From contig JAEHOE010000216.1 in NCBI GenBank assembly GCA_016858145.1, forward strand, positions 1 through 64,000: a DNA stretch of 64,000 bases. Reading direction: 5' to 3'. Positions 17,209 through 28,561 of this stretch are shown here, in pieces (the first letter of the stretch is position 1; every line of letters starts with the position of its first letter). The translations under genes and the position numbers were made by a program. The notes beneath the pieces are model-generated. The model saw nothing but the letters and a program-made list of their open reading frames with translations. It had not been told where the DNA came from and ran no database searches. The stretch is from Edaphochlamys debaryana (taxonomy: Eukaryota; Chlorophyta; Chlorophyceae; Chlamydomonadales).

Positions 17209-20064
17209 ATGCGCCCTCAGAGGCGCACAAAGGCAACCAGCACCCCCTTGAACGTGGACATAGCGGTCCACCAGGCAACACCGGCAAAAACGTCAACCTC
17301 CACCGCCCGCGCCCTCGCCGGTAAGTCGCGCCCTGGGATCGCTAGCCCTGCTGAATGCCCTTCTTGCTGACTGGCTCAGCCGGGTTACGGTCGGGGTTGC
17401 GACCGCGCGCGCGCGCCGTAGTCGATGAGGCATGGCAATTCCGCAAGTCGGGGTCACTCCGCGTCCCACGATGGCCCGGCTCGGCCTGAACTCAGCCTGC
17501 TGAGCCCCTGCCAAGGCCGACGTGCCGATGCTGACCGCTATTGCCTTCGCCGCCCTTCGTCGCCACCTCAGGACGGTTGGTAAAAGCCATCGCCAAGGAG
17601 CTAACACCGTCGTCGAGCCAAGCCGTCAGCACCGTCAAGGTCTACCGGCGTCAGAACGCAGTCTTCTGCCTGCGGCCAGCCCACGTGCTCTCCCCTCAAG
17701 TGAGTAGTGGGGAAGGGCGGCGTACTCGAGCTGCCGCAGCAAGGCCCTGCGGGTTTTCCCCAACAGCAGCCTTGGACTGCAGATGACCGGCTGCGCCCTC
17801 ATCGACCGTGTTTCGTCACCTCCTCCTCACCGCCTTCCGCCGCTTCCCCCTGTTGTGCCGCCTGCCAACAGACGCGAAGCGTGCTCAAGACCTTCGTCGC
17901 CAAGTCTTCATATCGTGTCCCCAAGACCAATGTGAGTGACTGGAGTTACGCTAAGGGCAAGAAGGGACCCACGAGCGTCCTGGCCGGGCCCGGTTGCGTT
18001 GCATGCATGCAACACCGACCGATGCCGACCTTGACCGTGCGGCCAGCCCAGCGAGCCTTGGTCTCGGCCGTCCTGCTGGGGAACCATGTCGGGACCCTAC
18101 CACGCGTACCCATCAGCCATGCTCCAGCCAAGCGACCTCCCCGTTCCGGCCGCCCTTTCCCCTTGGCCGCCTCAGGCTCTACTCCCAGAGCGCCTCCGGC
18201 ATCGGCAGCAAGGGCGTGGCGCCGCGCGCAGCGCGCCTCCCGTCCTGTACCAGCAGCCGAAGCCGAGCGTCCCGCCTGGTGATCCGCTCCGGCTCGGGCA
18301 ACCTGCTTAACGACCCCCAGACCGAGGCCCCGCGAGACCCCACGTTCAACCCGTACATGATCCGCCTCCAGAACAACCTCCCCCGCCTCAACCTGTACGA
18401 CTCGCCCTGTGAGTCCCCTCACTACCGAGCCCCCGAGGTCAGCCGCATCCCTTCGAATCGACCACGGTCCCGCCAGGACGACCAGGGCCCCCAGCAGTTC
18501 GTCATCATGCCGGCCGTCCGCGTCACCATCGAGGCGCCTGGAATGTACATGAAACCGCGCCCATCGCCTGTCGCCGGTCCCAGCTACCCGCGCCGGGACG
18601 TCATGAGCAAGGGCGAGCTGGACCAGGTGAGGCAGTGGGAACGTCTTTACCGGGTCAGCCGGTGGCAAGTCCAGCCCTCTGCTACTGAAGACCGTTCTTA
18701 CCCTCTGGAGCCCACTCTACCATATCGCCAGCCCTTCGTCTCTCTTCTCTCCATTCACTCCTCCGCCCTCTCCCTTCGGCCGTTGCCCCCGTCCTCAGAT
18801 GATGAGCGAGGCCACCATGCAGGCCCTGCTGGACTCCACCTCCGGCCCCGTCGTCGCGGGCCCGGTACAGCCGCCTCCCGCCTCGCCCCGGGACCTGGAC
18901 CACCGCCAGGCGGTGCCCAGCCCCACGGGCGCGGGCAGGGTCGCGCGCTGGGACCAGATGTCCGAGTCCAGCAGCGACTCTGACCCCGAGGAGAGCCGCA
19001 TGCGGGTGAGCTCGCCCACCTCCGTGCTGCGCCCCACGCCCAGCCAGGTGCCGTGGAGCGACGTATCGCCCGCCCTGCAGTTCCTCCGCAACTCGCCGAC
19101 CGACTGGCGCCGGCAGGAGGGCGAGCCCGTCCGCTTCCGCCACGTACACGCGCTCGGCGACCGCCATCCCGCCTGGGTGCGCTTCCCGGGGTGGGTACCG
19201 CGCCGCTGTGGGACGGGCCGTGTTGCACCGTTCACGCTCTGTCGTCTTCTTCTATCAACAATGCTACGTCAACCCTCTCTCTCTTCATCACTGACCTTCC
19301 GCCTCTCGCCGCTGCCCCGCCCACCACAGGAGGGCCAACCCGCGGTGGGCGCCCCGGGCCCGCTACTTCTAAGTGCAGCGCCCCAAGAGCCCTCCGCTGA
19401 GCCCTCCCCGGCCGCCGCTCAAGAACTGCTGTCCGACTTCTTCGGCAGCATCGATTGCCCCGACTACACCTTCTGGTGCCGACAACCCTTCCTCGTCGAC
19501 CCCAAGATCGTGGCCGCCGCGGGCACCCCCTACGGCTTTGGCCTGGCGGCGTCCTTCTGCATCCAGATGGCTGCCGCCTGGACCAAGACACGGGACGAGC
19601 TGCACGGTGAGCTGGATGCATCCAACCAGGTGCACCTGCAAGACCGCAGCGCCATTGAGCGGCTAGAGCGGGCGGTTCAGGAGGCGGAGAGCGCGAAGGC
19701 CCAGATCTGGGAGATTAACTTGGAGCAACTACGGGACAGGACTAGCAGCTTAAATGCGGCCGTACGCCAGCGCGATACGGCACAGGCCGAGGTGACCGTG
19801 CTGCGGCAGAACATAGGCGCCATTGCCTATGAGCTGGCCCTGCGCGAGCACGCCGAGGCCGAGCTGCGGGCGGAAATCCTGGCCCTGCGCCTGCAACTGT
19901 CTGACACCACCTCCGAGCTGGGCGCTTGCCAGGCCCGGGAGGAGGCGTCATCGGCGGCGCTAGCCCTGGCGTTTGAGGAGCGCAGCGCACTTGCGGAGCA
20001 GCTCGCCAACCTTGAAATGGCGGCAGCAGCCGCACTGCACTCGCCCTCGGCAGGGTCAGAGTAA
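17209..20064 (+). CDS. Spliced accessory gene of the retrotransposon, coiled-coil C-terminus
   Basis: My model has six exons: 17209-17320, 17572-17699, 17872-17931, 18189-18626, 18799-19194 and 19330-20064. All use GT donors (GTAAGT, GTGAGT, GTGAGT, GTGAGG, GTACCG) and pyrimidine-led AG acceptors, and all join in phase to give 622 aa starting MRPQRRTKATSTP. The N-terminal part is basic (GRLVKAIAKELTPSSS, SVLKTFVAKSSYRVPK). The middle is Pro/Ser-rich with an acidic SESSSDSDPEES. Residues ~415-610 form a long Ala/Glu/Leu-rich coiled coil (IERLERAVQEAES, AEAELRAEILALRLQL). No signal peptide or membrane span is seen, so it is not a typical Env despite lying where env would. The last intron has no in-frame stop and could be retained. 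Function unknown. Confidence 0.65.
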
Positions 20065-21630
20065 TAAATTGTCGGGCATGCATGGAAGCATTGTGGCCTA
20101 TACCCGTCGGTTATATCTCTGTGTTTGAGCTTGTGAGCATGGAGCATCCCTCGTGGGGCATGTGTCTATACAAGCATCAAGCAAGCCTATTGGTTGAGCA
20201 CCTAGCCTGGCATGTTTCTGTCTCCCGCTGTCGGACTGACCGATCACTCCTGCGCAGCATCACGCGCGGTTTGTGCATCCCTCAGTGCTGAGGTGTGGAC
20301 GTACAGACTGCATCCGTGCTGTGTGTTTCAACCCCCATAAAAAGGTTTTTCGGCATCACCCCTCCCCGTGGTTTCGGGTCTTCGATTTCAAGACGGGCGG
20401 CCCCGCCGGTGGCCGCTCCCCCGTCGTTTTGTGGAGTAGGATCGCCTGGTTAAAGCTACCGGTCCGGAGTCCTTGGTCCTAGCGCAAGGGGCTATACGCT
20501 TCCTTGGTAGGATCGGGCATAGCTATGCTGCGCAGGGGACGACCGACCCCAAGCGAGTATGGCACCCGGTTGCGTGGCGTGGCGAACTGGCTTCCCGACC
20601 TAAATGCGTGGACTTGGAGGAGAGTGCCAGGAGGGTTAGTGTCTGGCCGGCAGGCCGGCACGCGCAAGGCGCTAGCCCCTGTACACTATTGCGCAAGCAT
20701 GCTGGAGCTTATGTCAGTCATCGCGAGGCCGGGAGCCGGCTCGCGTAGGATGATTCGTGGAGCATTGCGTCTTCCCTGGCTCCTTCGTCTGGAGCCTCGG
20801 ACCGTTTCCTGTGTGTGTTCAAGGTATTCTTCGCTGCTGTGGACGGCCGAGCGCTGCAAGCGCGAGGCCGCGGCCCGGAGGCCGACGGATGGCTGGCGCC
20901 CCCGCCAATCCGCCCGCAGCTTAGCTTCTCCGTTCAGTGTGATTCATAATTGGAGTGGGAGCAACGCCCGAGCGTGCCCCCGGTGGGAGGAAGCGGCCAT
21001 GCAAGGAGCCCTCCACTGGCAACGGTGGGCTCTCCCGCAAGAACCGCCCTCTCCTTGTGCAGTCTGCGCGACAATCACGGCAGTGTGCTGTTTGGGTTCT
21101 TAGTGGAGTAAGCGGAAGAGCGGTCCGCCCTCCAAACCTGAATTGCGGACGCCAGGACGTGCTTTAGAGCGTGAGCACGAAGTATTAGGACTACTGCGTG
21201 TGTTCTGTGGGTTCTGTGTGTGTCTAGGCCGCCCCTCGAGTGCAGAAGACGGCCTGACGCGAGCTGCGCGTTCAAAGGAGGACGGGCCGTCGAGACCCTC
21301 GCCCCTAGACCTGCTACTGCGTTGGTTTGTGCTATTCCCGCGTTGTTGCCCGCTGGGTATGCCGGTGCAGTGCAGGGGTAGGGTCCGGCGCGGCGCAATG
21401 GGCGCACCGGATTGTGGGGCCGTACCCTGGCGCCCCAAACCTGCCCCGACACCAGGAGCTGTGTGTTGTTGAGTTAGGGCTAGCGCTATTGCTGCAGTGA
21501 GCTAGGTTAGGAGCGGTGTGGTGCCTCGTAGGCGCGGCGAGGCGAAAGGCACGCGGCCCGGCCTGTACGGCGGGCCGCGGGCCCGAGCCCTTTATATTCC
21601 GCGTGGTTGCGCGCTTTTGAAACCGGAATT
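20065..21630 (+). other. Non-coding 3' region of the element
   Basis: About 1.6 kb follows the accessory stop. No convincing coding frame or repeat was seen. It probably contains the accessory mRNA 3' UTR; no clear TGTAA was located. Confidence 0.4.
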
Positions 21631-21649
21631 AAAATAGAAAAAAGGAGGA
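21631..21649 (+). other. Polypurine tract (candidate)
   Basis: A run of A/G broken by one T (AAAATAGAAAAAAGGAGGA) in otherwise GC-rich DNA. It is the strongest purine tract upstream of the 3' repeat and would prime plus-strand synthesis. If correct, the 3' LTR starts at about 21650. Confidence 0.5.
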
Positions 21650-22969
21650 TAGCGCCTCCTTACAAGCCTTCCAGCGAAAGTCCCTGCTAGAGGGACAGCG
21701 TGTGTGTGTGTACCGCTCCGCGACTGAGCAAGAGTTGCGACTGATCATCGTGACACTAGCAAGGAAGTGTAATCCCGTGATTGAAAGACAGGCCGCGCGT
21801 CCCTCGTGTGACTTCGGTCACTGAATAGTCGCCCATCGCCGTCGTCGCGTACGCAGAGTACGCACATAGGAGTAGCACAGCCTTTGTCTGACCGCAGGTG
21901 CCCAAACAAGTACCTTCGCCGTCAACGACAACAGTCTACCGGCAGCGAGGCCGTCCGTTGGCCCCGGACTGCTCCCCTTCCCCCCGTCGCAGGACCCGCA
22001 GGTGTTCTAGTAGCCCGGTTGCCCCCAGGTCCCGAACGCTTCACCAGACAGTTATCTGTCGGGTGTTTGCCGCACTAAGTCCTATCGGTACCCGGCCGCA
22101 AGAGGCCGCCCGGTCAGGCAGCTAGGAACCCGGCTTCCACAGGCACAGGCACCCGCCGAGCGCAGCGAGGCGTCCCCTTCCCGCTCCGGCGTCAGGGTAG
22201 CGTCGTTCCCTTGTCACCGCAGGTCGTGTGACTAAGCCTCCGATCTGTCAGTGGTATCAACGTCTACAAGTCGACTACAGCAGCAGAAGCGGCACCTCAA
22301 GCCCTGCTTGCAACCCCTTGGATCCAGCGTCTCTTCCCCAGGCCGTGTGACTAAGCCTCCCGCCTGCTGGGCCAGCGCACATCAACAGCAGCGGTAGAAG
22401 CGGCGGTTAAGACCCCCTGCCGTACTGCTCGTATATCCGTGTCAACAGGTCGTGTGAGTCATCCTCCCGTACCGTACAGCAAGACACATCGTCGGTGGTT
22501 CATATCTGCACGGCCCCTGGTCGTAACCCCCAGGCACCGCCGCCTCTCTCTCTCTCCTCCGCAGGCCTCCCACCTTCCGTGTGACCCCTGCCCCCCTCAG
22601 CCGCAGCAGCAGGACACCCTCAGGTCCCCTGCTTGCGTGACAACAACCCCGACACTTGGACAGGTAGAAGAGGCGGTTAAGACCCCCTACCTGAGCCCTA
22701 CACGCTTCCGCACCTCATAAAGTACGCTTCCGCAAAGCCTACCTTCAACCCCAAGGCCCCTGGATCGTCTGTCCAGGCCCAAGCCGCAACCCACTAGCGC
22801 CTAGTTGTGTCTTCACACACACTATAGCGCCAGCTGTGCGATCCTAGGGCACGGACCGTTAGTCACCAGTGGTAACCTCCTGCAAGTAAGTGGACACGCA
22901 TCTACGGGTAGTATCCGCGCGAAAAATTTTGGGGTGGTTACCCACTTGGTGGACCACACGCTCCGCCGT
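21650..22969 (+). repeat. 3' LTR (left boundary inferred)
   Basis: The part from about 22396 to 22969 is proven by identity with 1-572. The left boundary is inferred from the purine tract ending at 21649, giving an LTR of about 1.3 kb. Sequence after 22969 no longer matches the 5' copy. Confidence 0.75.
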
Positions 22970-24110
22970 GGCATAGACCCACCAGAGCCGGGCCCTGCAC
23001 GACCTGGGGTGGCCAGCAATCCCCTGCAGCCTGCGACCCCGCCTGCGGAGACCCCTTGGGTCAGAGAGGGTCCAGAAGTCTGTGACCTCGGTAACCGACC
23101 TCCGACCAACCCCAGAACCGCATGCACTGACCCCAGAAGTTTACATATATTACCGCGCCCATATCCTGGATCGCTTACGGTACTAGCAATCTGTCATGCG
23201 TGTTCCCCTAGCAGACAGGCATGACAGGCCCATCCAAGGCACAGTACCAGCAGAGACGGGCTGAGACGCACCCTTGCACCCGTTGTCTAGGGAGGTTGAT
23301 ACAGGTTGGGGGGCTCTATTTGGACGCTTGCTCCTGTTCCCCTCCCTTACCGGTACACGACCTTTGCTGGTGCCGGGGCCCAGAAGACGTGGGCATGAGC
23401 GACAGCACTCGGCGATGTCTGGGGCCCTACAGGGCACACAGGTTGCGAGGGGCAGCATGCGTGCCCAGGGGTGCGGGGCTAGCACCTGCAGGCCTCGCGG
23501 GTGTGAACAAGGCGATGTGGGAAGTGGGGAGCTGGAGGCGGAGGCGCGAGGCCCGGTCGAGACTTCAAGCGTCCCAAGGGCCTGGGGAAGGGCACGCATC
23601 GCCTCGCATCGGGGCCGGATGCCGATGCCGGCATGCAGCGCTCGGCCTTTGCCTCCTTCAGGCTGCCTCGCCCTCCAGCATAGTCCTGCATCCATAAACG
23701 TAACGCCCGAGCTTCCAAGAAGTTCATAGGTCAGTCGACGTCCACTTGACTTAGCTCCGTGGTCGAGTCTGCTGGCTGAAGAGGCCACACGGCAGGCTGC
23801 CTACACCGAGCAGAGCTCAGGACCCTCGAACGTCCAACCCCAAATAGTGAGAATTGGGGGCGTATGTTGCGGAAAATCTCGGCGCCGATAATCCCGCAAG
23901 CTGCTTCCGGCAAGCCGCAGCGCTTGCTTTTGCGGTCATGTAGCTTGATCCAGGTGTCGGAAGGGCTGGATCGCTCGCACGGGCGCAGGGCGGTTTTCCC
24001 CGGCGGCCTGGCGAGCTGCATTGGGCTAGCAGTGCACCCCGAACAGCTGAGTGTCAACACCACCACTAAGTGTGCACTGCTCGGGGCTTCCGCAGGCACT
24101 CGCAGGAGAA
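22970..24110. other. Intergenic, retrotransposon to first host gene
   Basis: No gene supported. Open frames of 100-200 codons occur on both strands but lack recognisable domains or splice structure. The right end must hold the promoter and 5' UTR of the gene starting at 24111. Confidence 0.5.
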
Positions 24111-27100
24111 ATGCAGACCTCGATGAAGCCTGTTGTCTCTCGGTGAGCTCCACTAGCTCACAGCTTGCCGACCTATCGACTAGGGAGCACTTAAACTGCC
24201 GCATGGGCGACCGCCTGCTGGGAGGCTCTGACCTCTCTTGTCACGTTCACGCGACAGGAGCATCTCGGCGTCAGTGCCACGCCCAGTCGCCGTTGCGCCC
24301 GTCCGGCGCGGTAAGTGAGCGTCAGACGAGCGTGATTCAAGCCGTTTGGGCACGGGGCCGAAGGGCGGAGACGTAGGCGGTCTTGGAACCCTAAGACGTC
24401 TCGCGCGCACACGACCGACGTCCGCGGAACCTTCGCCAGCCCTCCCCCGCGTTGACCGCCCCTCTCCCGGCTGCCTCCCTTTCCTTCCCCTCCGTCCCGC
24501 GCCCCATAACAACTCCTCCTCCCTCTCCTCTCCACCCCGCCCCTTCCCCCTAGGCGTGGCCTGCGCGGCCGCCACCGCCACGGCCTGGGACAGTTGGTCC
24601 ACCTACATCACCAAGCACAGGGCCGAGAGCGCCGCGGCGCCCGAGTCCAAGGCGGAGAAGCAGTACGAGCGGTGAGGGCCTGGAGGGGTGGAATGGGGTC
24701 CGCCGGGAACGGGGAGCCTGGGCTCGGGGTCCGCAACCACCCCCTCCCACAATCGACCCACCCACCTCCTCCACCAACCCTCCTTTCCACCCCCACCCAC
24801 CCCCTCACCCACTCTTCCTCTCCATCAGCGAGATCGCCGCCGCCATCTCCTCCTCCGCCGGCGGCTTCCGCTCCAAGTACGCCACCGCCGCCCCCGCGGG
24901 CGCCGCTGGCGTCAGCGTCGACCACGACTTCAAGCTGCTCCACGTGGGTTCCGTGTCCGGGGACCTGCCCAAGGACCTGCACGAGCGCCTGGAGCTGATC
25001 GCCAGCGTGCAGCTCAAGCAGGTGGGGAGGCGGAGGGGGGTGTCGGGAAACGTGCGTGTGTTTTGGGACGCGTGGGGCGGCCATGCTCGAGAAGGTTGAC
25101 AAGGCGGAGGGTTAGAGGGCCGGGCTGGGAGTTGTGCAGGACGGTCGTGGCGGTAGCTTGCCGCTGGGGGCTGCGGACGTGTGCTGAGGCAAGGGTTACG
25201 GCGGCTGAGAAGGGCGGGGCTGCGAGCGGTGGTGTTGCCAGGCCCAGGGAGCCGGAGTGTTTGGCATCGCCCGGCTGTGTTGTGGGAGGAATGCAGGCGG
25301 GGCGAAGGACGCAAGGGAGAAGCGCGGCATGCGGGGGGGAGGCGGGTCCGCAACCTAGCACCAGCATACAGCGGGCTCGTGAGGCAAGGGACGGCGCCCC
25401 TCCGCCCCAGGCCCTCCGAGGCGCCAGCCAGTGCACCGGAGCGTATCCTGCCCTGCCGAGTGCCGAGTGCCGAGTGCCGCCACCACCGCCCCGCGCTCTG
25501 CCGCCCCGCCCCCTCCAGCCTCCAGCCCCCTACCCCGTTCCACCCCACCCCACCCCATACCTTACCTTCTCCCCGCCTCCCCCTCCCCCCATCCCTCTCC
25601 CCCCCTGTCAGGCCCTGGGCAAGGCAGATGCCGAGCTGGATGCCGCCACCATCTCGTACACCACCACCGACGTGGACGGGGCGCTGTGCGTCAGCGGGGT
25701 CACCCTGCAGCAGGTACGGCTGATGGGCAGGATGGGGTGGGGAAAGGGAGGCTTACGTGGTTGGGACTGAGGACAACGACGGCGGCAGGCCGACCGGTGG
25801 GTGCTGAGGGATGGACGAGGGAACGAAGGGGCGGAAAGCGCTCGGTGGGGCTGGTTGCAAGTCAAGATGGGTGCGGGTGGGGGTGGATAGGACTTGTTTC
25901 GGTGGTGTGAGGGTGGGGTTTAGTTGCGTGGGGAAGGGAGAGGACCAGGCGGAGTGGGGGTACCAAGCAGGGCTCTGGTTGGACAGGGCGTCCGGGGGGC
26001 TGGCAGAGCCTGCCTAGTACGCGCAGTCTCGATGGGGCGGTTGGGGGCGGAGTAGATTGCTGTAGATAAGGGGGATGTGTGCGGGGGAAAGCCAGAGCGA
26101 GTGGGGGTGGGGCGAGGGCGCTAGCGCGAAGGGCACCCGAGGCAGCACGCCGTTCGGCCAGCCTCGTCGTCACCCCTCCCAGACCGAACTCACCTGACCC
26201 CTCCCCGTGCACGCCTGCCGCCCTTGCCTACCCAAACAGGGTCTGGACAAGACCGCTCTGATTGCCTTCGTCGCCACGGAGACCCAGCGCCAGGTGGGGC
26301 CGAAGGGGTGTGGGGAACGAGTGTCGTTGCGCTTGCGGGGGGTCAGCTAGCTTGGGGGCGCTTGTTCAAACGAGAATGACGGCGCGCAGGACGGGAACCA
26401 CGGGGGGAGTGTGCTGGCGGATGGTGCCGGCGGAGGGGCGGGGGTCATGCTCCCCGTGAAGCAAGCTACAGCCCCCCTCCGTGCCAAGCCCGCCCCATAG
26501 CATAGCGCCTCGTCCTTAACCCCTCTTATCGTTTCCCGCTCGCTTCTGCTCCCCCTCCGCGCCCAGCCAGCCCGGCCCTCTTCCTCGACCCCTCAACCCT
26601 TCTGTCCTCCTCCGCCCCCTCTTGCCTCCCCCCTCCTTCCCCTCAGGCTTCCTGGTCCCGCCTGGAGGGCCTCATCCTGCACTGGGGCGCCACCGACTCC
26701 CCGGGCGGCTCCTGGGGGCTGCCCCCGCAGGGCTGGACCGCCATCCCCAACAAGACCGTGGACGCGGGTGAGGGGGGGGGGGAAAGAAGATGGGGGGGGT
26801 AGGAGTGACGGGGTACGAAGAGGTTGAAGGGGGGATGACCGGGCCATCGTAAGTAGGCCGCAGACGTGGGTGAGGGCTTACTGGGAGAGAGGGGGTTCAT
26901 GGAGAGGGCCGGGGGTAGGCGATGAGGTGAGGAAAGTGGAGACCAGGGTTGGGAGGAGTCGATGCGGCGAGACGGCGAGGGCGGGTCAGGACGAGAGGGC
27001 AGGGCAGAGGACCAACAGCGGGGTTTCTAGCTACCTGCTCTCGCCGCCTCTCCATCGCCTCCCCCCGTCCCTCTCTGTCAGAGCCCGTGCCTAACCCCTC

Positions 27101-27584
27101 CCCTCGCCGCCCCCCTCCCCCGCTCCCCCTCCCCCACCCGCACCCTACCTCCCCCAGGCGGCGCCTGGCAGTGCGGCTTTGAGAAGCAGAGCATGACGGG
27201 CCCCGAGGGCAACAGCGCCGTGTACGTGCTGCTGCTGCAGGTGGGGGGGCGGGGGGAGGGGGGAGGGAGGTCAAACAGGGGAGGGAGGAACCGCTCCCCT
27301 CGCGGCAAGCAGCGGAGGGAAAGGTACGAATACTCCTCACGGTGTCTCTGTCTCTCGCCCTTGCCCTTGCTCAAGCGCCCTCAACCGACACTCGCTTCCG
27401 CACCCTCCCCCCTCCCTTATCTCACCCCTCCCCCCAGGTCCCGCTCCGCGGCATCCTCAAGGCCGGCGGCCTGGTGTACGTGCTCAAGGCCACGGCCGGC
27501 CAGAACACGCGCTGGCTCAAGGACGAGGCCACTCAGAAGGACTTCTTCCTCGACACCACCCGCTTCCCCGTTATCAAGGTCTAG
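24111..27584 (+). CDS. Plastid-targeted protein with CBM45-like starch-binding domain
   Basis: Nine exons: 24111-24142, 24258-24310, 24554-24671, 24829-25021, 25612-25713, 26240-26293, 26647-26767, 27158-27240 and 27438-27584. Every junction is GT-AG and in phase, giving 300 aa. The N-terminus MQTSMKPVVSRSISASVPRP is Ser/Arg/Val-rich without acidic residues, typical of a chloroplast transit peptide; the ATG was chosen because only it yields this peptide. The C-terminal half contains ILHWGATDSPGGSWGLPP, then KTVDAGGAWQCGFEKQS, GILKAGGLVYVLKA and RWLKDEATQKDFFL. This is the order of aromatic and basic positions found in the CBM45 modules of glucan water dikinase and plastid alpha-amylase. No catalytic domain follows. 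A starch-binding regulatory role is inferred. The middle (residues 65-165) is unrecognised. Confidence 0.75.
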
Positions 27585-28223
27585 AGCCCTACAAGGCCCT
27601 GTGCCTAGGCCCCGGCCTCGTCAAGGTCTAGAACCCCGAAAGGCCCGGACGCGCGGCGAGGCCCCAGCTTCGTCGAGTCTAGGGCTCGGAGGCCCCGGCG
27701 TGGGCGGGGCGCGAGGACTGGGGCCCAACGTGCAGGGCCCAGGCCCAGGCCCCGTCGCTCGGGCCTGGTGTGGATGCTTAACCGTCAGCTAGGTCGAGGG
27801 CTCTCCGACGACGGCGCGGGACTCCGCGTCAGGACCCCGGGCTTGGCGCCAGGCAGCCTCGCGCGGAGCCTGCATGGCGTGGTGGTGGTCCGTGGCAGTG
27901 GCAGTGGGGTGCGCGCGGCAGGCGGGGCGGGGGGCAGGCGGGAGGCCGGACGGGGTGGGAAGAGCCGGCTGGGGCCCTGGGTGGCAGGCGTGGACGCGTT
28001 GGGTTGAGCCGTTGCGAAGGCGACGGCACGTGTACGGGTGGACGCCCGGGTAGGGCGCTGGAGGTGTTGTCTCCGGGTCTGGTGGGTGAGCTGTGAGCAC
28101 GTGCGTCGCCCCACGCGGCATTCGGGCGGGGCGTCACCGTTGCCGGTTGTGAACGCTCGTCGTTTGGTCGGGAGTAAGCATGCCGGAGTGCACGAAGAAA
28201 TGTGGGAGAACTGGTACACGGTT

Positions 28224-28228
28224 TGTAA
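28224..28228 (+). terminator. TGTAA polyadenylation signal
   Basis: TGTAA, the volvocine polyadenylation signal, lies 640 nt after the stop at 27582-27584 and before the next gene. Between them are several GTCTAG-containing near-repeats (27577-27690) with no coding content. Confidence 0.55.
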
Positions 28229-28561
28229 GTTCCCTCATGGCCTGGTCTGAAGTGCGGATGCTCTGCAGTTCTGCTGGCGTCTGCTTGACGGTGGCACACG
28301 ATCAGCGTTGCTATCTTTCTTGGGCCAGCGAGGGGACGGGCGAAGGTGGCAGGGTGTTGGGGAAGCGGGGCACGCATCGGTCGCAAACCCTACATAGAAG
28401 CGCGTATCCCTTTCCAACACGCCTGCCACCCTCGCCGAACCCAATTGTGCATGCTATCAACCACATGAGGTCGGCAGCGGGGAACATGCTGCAGCCAGTC
28501 GCTCCTCGATTCACATCCTAGGACGCTTCTCTAGATAAAGCGGCTGGGGATACCTCTTGAA

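Larger units (their letters stand above)
1..22969 (+). mobile_element. Giant Ty3/gypsy-type LTR retrotransposon (5' end cut by window)
   Basis: Direct repeats at 1-572 and about 22396-22969 flank Gag, retropepsin, RT, RNase H and integrase coding sequence in one orientation. A TGG-starting primer site follows the left repeat and an A/G-rich tract precedes the inferred right LTR. The order RT-RNase H-integrase, with a GPY-like C-terminus, is Ty3/gypsy order. Visible length is about 23 kb; if the 3' LTR starts near 21650 the whole element is near 23.7 kb, far above the usual 5-10 kb. The extra length comes from a repeat-built Gag/Pol linker, Pol insertions and a spliced accessory gene. The repeats differ by only three small indels, which points to recent insertion. 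The target-site duplication cannot be checked because the left flank is missing. Confidence 0.93.

Noticed and set aside
18412..18477. A short intron with a GTGAGT donor inside accessory exon 18189-18626.
   Set aside because: Splicing it would create an in-frame stop (T joined to GA), whereas the unspliced exon stays open and in phase.
16299..21649. An envelope gene in the usual env position of the element.
   Set aside because: The spliced ORF there has no signal peptide or transmembrane segment; it is basic and coiled-coil instead.
23221..23697. Open frames of 150-200 codons on both strands between the LTR and the first host gene.
   Set aside because: Long open frames are expected by chance in such GC-rich DNA. 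The two strands compete, and none shows a domain or exon signals.
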